From Alphaproteobacteria bacterium (GTDB lineage: Bacteria; Pseudomonadota; Alphaproteobacteria; Micavibrionales; UBA2020), in assembly GCA_023136145.1 (NCBI GenBank), contig JAGLRU010000320.1, forward strand, positions 1-5,984: 5,984 nucleotides of DNA, read 5' to 3'. The position numbers and the translations under genes are program-made. Shown in pieces: positions 3,401-5,984 of this stretch (the stretch's first letter is position 1; each line of letters starts with the position of its first letter). A model generated the notes under the pieces. That model did no database searches. It was not told where the DNA came from and worked only from the letters and a program-made list of their open reading frames with translations.

Positions 3401-5984
3401 CGCCGATGACTCTACCTCCAACAGCTATAACGGGACACTATCAGCCGGAGTAACATATGTAACCGGTAAAATTGAAAATGGTATAAGAACTGACGGAAGC
3501 TCTGAATACATAAACCTCCCTGTAATCGAAGTAGGCTCAACCTATACCTTAAGCTCTTGGTCGGAATTTCCCCTTAACAATACAGGTCAGTGGCGTACCT
3601 TGTTCCAAAGGCAGGGCGGTACTTACCATCATACTCTTGTTCAATCAGACGGACAAATAGGTATTTATAACGGTTCCTTCCGTTCCTCAGGATATGATAT
3701 TGATAATCTAGTCGCAGGATGGCATTACATAACAGCGGTAGCATCAAGCGGGACAACAAAATTCTATATAGACGGTTCGACGCTTGTCGGAACCTCAAAC
3801 AGTGTGGTAACAGAAGAAGTCTCCCGCTTCGGAAACCACACCTCAGGTCAGCAATGGGGATCATTTGATGAAATTCATATTTCAAATACAACAAGAAACA
3901 CAGATTGGATAGCTACCTCCTACAATAACCAAGATGACCCTGCAAGCTATGAAATCGTAGGAAGTGAATCAGCCGTCACTACAGCCTCATTAACAGTAGC
4001 AAATAACCTAACGCAATCCTCCGGTACATTTGATATAGAGGACAATAATCTTAATGTAACTGGAAATCTCCTTGTAAGCGGAGGCACACTTGACGGAAGC
4101 GATGTTTTATGCAATTTTGACATGGACGGTAACGTTACAGTATCTGCAGGAACCTTATCCGCCCCCGCCGTATTAGATGATACATCCTGTACAGTAGCGG
4201 GTAACTGGGAGATATCAGGAACAGGTATACTTACACCTAACGCGGGAAGAATAGTCTTTGACGCCTCTTCAACAGGAAAAACTATTACAACATTATCTTC
4301 CGGAGCGGATGACTTTTATGATGTAACGTTTAACAATTCATCCGGAGGCTGGACATTACAGGATGCTTTAACAGTGACTAACGCACTTACCGTAACAGCA
4401 GGAACGCCGGATGCGAATGATCAGGCATTATCAATAAATGGCAATACCACAATAGACGGGGGAACATTAAAGACAGGAACAGGCGTAGTAACCTTTGGAG
4501 ACGCCGCGGAAGATACTGTTACCATCTCAAGCGGAGAGCTTCACATTGAATCAGACAATACAGAAACTGACATAGTAAAGAATGCCGGGACATGGACTAA
4601 CTCAAGCGGAACAATAACCTATAACGCCGGAACAGGTGTAACAACAAACCTTCTCTCAGCACTCTCTTCATACTACAACCTTACGGTTAATTCCTCAGAC
4701 AGCACTTATACGGCAGATGGAGCTCTAACCGTTAGCAACGACTTCACCTTAACAGACGGTACAACAAGTGTAAACGGACAAAGCCTTACGGTTACAGCTG
4801 ATTATATACAATCAAACGGAACCTTTACATGCGGAAACGGAACTTTTAGAGTAGATACTAATTTCACCAAGTCAGGAGGAATCTTTAATGAAGACACAGG
4901 AACAGTAACATTCGGAGGAGCCACAGACGGAACCTTCGATGTTGATACAAGCGAGACCTTCAACAACGTAACGATCAACAAAACAACGGATGTATCCGAC
5001 ACCCTCACCATAACATCAGGGGATACAATAGTTATTACAGGTACTCTTACATTAACCGATGGGGAAGTAACAGGTGCTGTAAATGCCCAGGGTAATGTAA
5101 CGGTAGGAGCCTCCTTTAACCAGAGGGACGCGAACATAACCTTCTCCGGCACAAGTAACCAGACAATAACAATGACAGGAGACAAATTCCCCACAGGAAC
5201 CCTTACAGTAAATAAATCATCAAACACAGCTACTACATCAGGAACCCTTACGTTAACAGGAGCGCTAATCATACAGGAAGGAACCTTTTCTTTAGGAGGG
5301 GATACCAACTTTAACGGAGGTATAACAGTACAAAACGGAGGAACACTCTCTTGTTCTACAGGGGGAACAACAATAACAATAGATGACGCTGATACGGTAA
5401 CAGTAAACACCGGAGGAAATTTTAACTTACAGGGAGCCTCAGGTGATCTCATAGTCCTTCAATCCGATACAACAGAAGCCTGGAGCTTGGTAATGAACGG
5501 ATTATATGACATGGATTACATAAACGTAAGCTATTCGGATGCCTCAGGCGGAAGGACAATGTACGCGGCAACCTCAACAGACGGAGGAAACAATACAAAC
5601 TGGGTATTTACAGGTGCTACCATTACCTGGGATGGCTCAGCATCAACAGACTGGGATACCGCGGCTAACTGGGATCTAAACAGAACGCCTACAGACGCGG
5701 ATGATGTTGTAATAAATCTTACCGGAACAATCAATTTTCCCTCTTCAACGAGAGTGAATTCTTTAATCCTTGGTAACGCGAGTGGAACAACAAGCCCTGT
5801 CTTTAACTTCACATACGATGCCATAACCAACGGCGCATTGATTATTGATGACGGAAACTTAACCGTTAATACAGGAGCGAATATTACTCACTCTGCGGGA
5901 ACAACTGTCGTTGTGGGGACGGTTAATCTTGATGTCCAGACCGGTGGCGCTGTCATTTACGGCACCATCAACATAAATGCCAGA
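420..5984 (+). CDS. Giant TPS-type filamentous-haemagglutinin-like exoprotein with DUF2341 and LamG domains (3' partial)
   Basis: One frame stays open for 1855 codons from ATG 420 to the right edge, with no internal stop or frameshift. Domains by residue: signal peptide 1-19; TPS/haemagglutination-activity domain (PF05860-like) about 26-125; right-handed beta-helix continuation to about 600; linker module ending D707-K-G-N-N-T-G-W714; W721...W729...N-W735 motif; beta-strand repeats to 874; DUF2341 877-971; LamG/concanavalin-like fold 981-1181; more Thr/Ser/Gly/Asn-rich strand repeats 1183-1673; second linker and W1737...W1745...N-W1751 motif. Known for the family: TPS exoproteins (TpsA) are exported by Sec, recognised through the N-terminal TPS domain by an outer-membrane FhaC/ShlB (TpsB) pore, and fold outside as long beta-helical fibres used in adhesion, cytolysis or contact inhibition. 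Inferred here: a cell-surface or released adhesin with a LamG binding head. No toxin, protease or autotransporter barrel is visible, but the C terminus is missing. The substrate or target is unknown. Confidence 0.9.
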   Translation, partial: MIRFILIVFLCFSVTLTYSLPEIEEVISGEANIQYPDSTTLQIDAGALTIINYKSFNINENEQVLVNLPSTDSQILNRVLGTDPSRLLGSLLCNGIFILVNESGIYTGSNAEIEVAGLVFSTRDITDSNFLDGKYLFEKLSSARQDMLLINNGVIEIEEGGFGVLIAGGIENNGMIIAPASKVVLAGGDAVELDISGNGLISVAIREEAASQIYDYEGNSITDQIKNTGRIEADGGTVLIKAESLTDIFSNVINLEGHVRANRIETVNGIVRLVSDGDVRLAGTIESSDIEIGDAEESVPQNVTVEATAGLTAENSITVLAKNSVTVRANITSNNGDTRLFADYDGDGEGSFSQTAGTIEAKEDGNVYIDGSEVMTLSGKIVTDRGYIKIGETRSPASIEGNPYYVHNSGNFEITEKLEEGEVNIIKTARGDTLRYNKETSLTLESPSGRIEDLTGTPLEADTLSLIASSFLIDTYSPEIEIYKTTNDILIDISEITGDVVVIEGEDFKISYLISGSVTLKTNGTIDTKELVILTASKFNLISDRFGQSGKALTFDTTDIHITRLNGEIEIFECSGNGTNMSVRGPPDGWGSIAYPKDAHLTLEASKVVLTGETPAYLYGDITFHNFECTVPDKHIYFEAGKTYTFKDSLDIGPHTANYPVYLYSLEEGKVWYINIDTDNYCIQRAAVKDSFNINTDKPINTYRTIDKGNNTGWLTNTITWTGAANSSWAEDTNWDPFGDPDGDTVQFTSGSAASLVDYNVSITSLTINGYTGTLTLDTGNTLTITGNYSQNTGTFTGGSSNIIVSGNLTLSGGTFTSTSATLSVGGNWSDTNDSFAHNSGTVDFNGSGAQSITIGFKPFYNLIHSGSSTLTLSPAWSYRKQITISGSMVSNTDQTNFPVLIYRASDSDLASGAQADGDDIVFTLSNGTKLSHEIEKYTSATGELYVWVKIPTLSASSDTTLYMYYGNATCLSQEDVTGVWDNNYLGAWHFNDNADDSTSNSYNGTLSAGVTYVTGKIENGIRTDGSSEYINLPVIEVGSTYTLSSWSEFPLNNTGQWRTLFQRQGGTYHHTLVQSDGQIGIYNGSFRSSGYDIDNLVAGWHYITAVASSGTTKFYIDGSTLVGTSNSVVTEEVSRFGNHTSGQQWGSFDEIHISNTTRNTDWIATSYNNQDDPASYEIVGSESAVTTASLTVANNLTQSSGTFDIEDNNLNVTGNLLVSGGTLDGSDVLCNFDMDGNVTVSAGTLSAPAVLDDTSCTVAGNWEISGTGILTPNAGRIVFDASSTGKTITTLSSGADDFYDVTFNNSSGGWTLQDALTVTNALTVTAGTPDANDQALSINGNTTIDGGTLKTGTGVVTFGDAAEDTVTISSGELHIESDNTETDIVKNAGTWTNSSGTITYNAGTGVTTNLLSALSSYYNLTVNSSDSTYTADGALTVSNDFTLTDGTTSVNGQSLTVTADYIQSNGTFTCGNGTFRVDTNFTKSGGIFNEDTGTVTFGGATDGTFDVDTSETFNNVTINKTTDVSDTLTITSGDTIVITGTLTLTDGEVTGAVNAQGNVTVGASFNQRDANITFSGTSNQTITMTGDKFPTGTLTVNKSSNTATTSGTLTLTGALIIQEGTFSLGGDTNFNGGITVQNGGTLSCSTGGTTITIDDADTVTVNTGGNFNLQGASGDLIVLQSDTTEAWSLVMNGLYDMDYINVSYSDASGGRTMYAATSTDGGNNTNWVFTGATITWDGSASTDWDTAANWDLNRTPTDADDVVINLTGTINFPSSTRVNSLILGNASGTTSPVFNFTYDAITNGALIIDDGNLTVNTGANITHSAGTTVVVGTVNLDVQTGGAVIYGTININAR
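495..794 (+). other. TPS / haemagglutination-activity domain core (residues 26-125)
   Basis: The order of conserved blocks matches the N-terminal secretion domain of filamentous haemagglutinin-type proteins: 'V-I-S-G-x-A' then 'T-I-I-N-Y-K-S-F-N-I' (49-58), 'E-Q-V-L-V-N-L-P' (62-69), 'I-L-N-R-V-L-G-T-D-P-S' (75-85), 'L-L-G-S-L-L-C-N-G' (87-95), 'F-I-L-V-N-E-S-G-I' (97-105) and 'A-E-I-E-V-A-G-L-V-F-S-T' (111-122). In this family the block directs the protein to its outer-membrane TpsB partner and nucleates beta-helix folding. The usual N-P-N-G turn is N101-E-S-G104 here and the usual N-A-N-G is C93-N-G preceded by L-L, so the domain is recognisable but diverged. Confidence 0.9.
795..2219 (+). 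other. Right-handed beta-helix continuation of the TPS exoprotein (residues 126-600)
   Basis: Short strand-turn units recur: 'I-N-N-G-V-I-E-I-E-E-G-G', 'I-E-N-N-G-M-I-I-A-P', 'N-T-G-R-I-E-A-D-G-G-T-V', then 'V-N-G-I-V-R-L-V-S-D-G-D-V'. The phrases 'N-x-G-x-I-x-A' and 'V-x-L-A-G-G-D-A-V-E-L-D' are typical of the stretch just after the TPS core in haemagglutinin-like proteins of non-proteobacterial lineages. Composition is richer in Ile, Glu, Lys and Asp than the second half of the protein, and Ile is coded almost entirely by ATA. No catalytic motif was recognised. The likely role is the shaft next to the secretion domain. Confidence 0.65.
2397..2624 (+). repeat. Linker module copy 1: strand block, G-N-N-x-x-W, then I-T-W-x-G...W...N-W (residues 660-735)
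   Basis: The module reads as a polar strand block around W672, a 'V-K-D-S-F-N-I' strand (residues about 693-699), then D707-K-G-N-N-T-G-W714, then I719-T-W-T-G with W721, W729 and W735 at spacings 8 and 6. The second copy at 5439-5672 has the same order and the same Trp spacing. I read it as the end cap of one repeat stretch followed by the opening of the next. The function of the module is not known to me. Confidence 0.75.
2931..3041 (+). repeat. Beta-strand repeat unit, first half, interrupted by the DUF2341-LamG cassette (residues 838-874)
   Basis: Residues 838-874 begin 'H-N-S-G-T-V-D-F-N-G' and reach 'F-Y-N-L-I-H-S-G-S-S-T-L-T-L-S'. This matches the first half of the units at 4236-5285 ('S-G-T-V-x-F-x-G ... 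F-Y-N-L-T-V-N ... T-L'). Instead of continuing into an 'A-L-T-V-x-x-x-L-T' strand, the chain enters DUF2341 at W877. Text resembling the missing second half ('A-S-L-T-V-A-N-N-L-T-Q-S-S-G-T-F-D-I') resumes after the LamG domain, near residue 1188. Confidence 0.65.
3048..3332 (+). other. DUF2341 domain (residues 877-971)
   Basis: The segment starts W877-S-Y-R-K-Q-I-T-I-S-G, then 'T-N-F-P-V-L-I-Y', 'D-L-A-S-G-A-Q-A-D-G-D-D-I-V-F-T', 'L-S-H-E-I-E-K-Y', 'T-G-E-L-Y-V-W-V-K-I-P', and ends 'T-L-Y-M-Y-Y-G-N-A-T-C971'. These blocks in this order are the recognised signature of DUF2341 (PF10102), a domain of unknown function found in large secreted proteins of bacteria and archaea, very often directly before a LamG-like domain, as here. 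It has no known catalytic residues. Confidence 0.88.
3360..3962 (+). other. LamG / concanavalin-A-like jelly-roll domain (residues 981-1181)
   Basis: After W981 the chain reads 'L-G-A-W-H-F-N-D-N', 'D996-D-S-T-S-N-S-Y-N-G', 'G-S-S-E-Y-I-N-L-P', then the strands 'G-W1101-H-Y-I-T-A-V', 'K-F-Y-I-D1118-G', 'F-D1150-E-I-H-I-S-N-T-T-R' and the closing 'W-I-A-T-S-Y-N-N-Q-D-D-P'. This is the standard layout of Laminin_G_3-type domains (W-H tract, Y-x-D-G tract, D-E-x-x-I tract). Such domains usually bind carbohydrate or protein ligands. I see no paired Glu active site of a glucanase, so binding rather than hydrolysis is the better guess. It is the most likely ligand-binding head of this exoprotein. 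Confidence 0.82.
4236..5285 (+). repeat. Four beta-strand repeat units of about 55-59 residues (residues 1273-1622)
   Basis: Units at 4236-4406, 4599-4763, 4890-5066 and 5121-5285 (residues 1273-1329, 1394-1448, 1491-1549, 1568-1622) share a pattern: 'x-x-(S/T/A)-G-T-(V/I)-T-F', a variable 'T-I-T' strand, 'F-Y-N-(L/V)-T-(V/I)-N' with Phe/Tyr and Asn largely kept, then 'A-L-T-V-T-x-x-L-T-L-x-x-G-T'. Unit 5 replaces the F-Y-N tract with 'F-P-T-G-T-L-T-V-N'. Between units lie shorter 'G-T-x-x-x-G-x-x-x-V-x-x-N-(F/L)-T' strands. A local 45-bp period is visible, with CAGGAACCCTTAC identical at 5194-5206 and 5239-5251. Otherwise the units are diverged at DNA level and recognisable mainly as protein. 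They probably form an extended beta-solenoid stalk. Confidence 0.7.
5439..5672 (+). repeat. Linker module copy 2: strand block, G-N-N-x-x-W, then I-T-W-x-G...W...N-W (residues 1674-1751)
   Basis: The strand block carries W1688 and 'Y-I-N-V-S-Y-S-D-A-S-G-G', then D1721-G-G-N-N-T-N-W1728, then I1735-T-W-D-G with W1737, W1745 and N-W1751 at spacings 8 and 6, exactly as in copy 1. It is followed by R-T-P1757-T-D-A-D-D-V-V-I, similar to the D-G-D-T-V-Q-F tract after copy 1. After it the protein starts a fresh strand-repeat stretch ('L-T-V-N-T-G-A-N-I-T') that continues past the window edge. Confidence 0.75.

Noticed and set aside
3360..3962. LamG-like domain as an active glucanase
   Set aside because: No paired Glu catalytic motif of GH16-type enzymes is visible. 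The layout fits a non-catalytic LamG binding domain.
4236..5285. Repeat array read as CRISPR or satellite DNA
   Set aside because: Units vary in length and DNA sequence, conservation is at protein level, and the reading frame is unbroken.
4802..5452. 216-residue minus-strand ORF rich in Pro and Val
   Set aside because: It is antisense to the continuous + strand frame. Its Pro/Val/Ser-rich text is the mirror of GGA, ACN and GTA codons in the repeats, with no domain or ribosome binding site.
5531..5830. 99-residue minus-strand ORF
   Set aside because: It is an antisense shadow of the second linker and I-T-W-x-G module and has no recognisable protein features.

Overview
The window looks like part of a surface or secreted adhesin locus of an uncultured, AT-leaning bacterium (GC roughly 40% by eye, with heavy use of ATA, ACA, GGA and AGA codons). 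The protein architecture is a two-partner-secretion (TPS) haemagglutinin head followed by a DUF2341 + LamG-like cassette and long Thr/Ser/Gly/Asn-rich beta-strand repeats. From general knowledge, this style is common in candidate phyla such as Omnitrophota and in other PVC-type or deep-branching Gram-negative lineages. The taxonomic guess is inference only, because no phylogenetic marker gene is present.

Layout: bases 1-264 are the 3' end of a gene whose start lies outside the window. It ends in two near-identical 45-residue repeats that resemble the core of a FecR domain. Bases 265-419 are an AT-rich non-coding gap holding a 9-bp direct repeat and the ribosome binding site of the next gene. 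From 420 to the right edge there is one uninterrupted frame of 1855 codons on the + strand, still open at base 5984. It does not appear as a closed ORF because its stop codon is outside the window. All minus-strand ORFs of 200-650 bp are shadows of this gene.

The giant protein reads, from the N terminus: signal peptide (1-19); TPS/haemagglutination-activity domain (about 26-125, continuing into a right-handed beta-helix to about 600); a linker module ending in D-K-G-N-N-T-G-W (601-714); an I-T-W-x-G...W...N-W motif (719-735); beta-strand repeats (to about 874); a DUF2341 domain (877-971) and a LamG/concanavalin-like domain (981-1181), both apparently inserted into a repeat unit; further beta-strand repeats (1183-1673); and a second copy of the linker and I-T-W-x-G motif (1674-1751), which begins a new repeat stretch that runs off the window.

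How the parts may work together (inference): the TPS head would direct the exoprotein through an outer-membrane FhaC/ShlB-type transporter, which is not in the window. The beta-helix and strand repeats would form a long fibre, and the LamG module could act as a carbohydrate or protein binding head. The upstream FecR-like gene may be an envelope protein of the same locus. I see no RNA genes, CRISPR, insertion sequences or convincing terminators.
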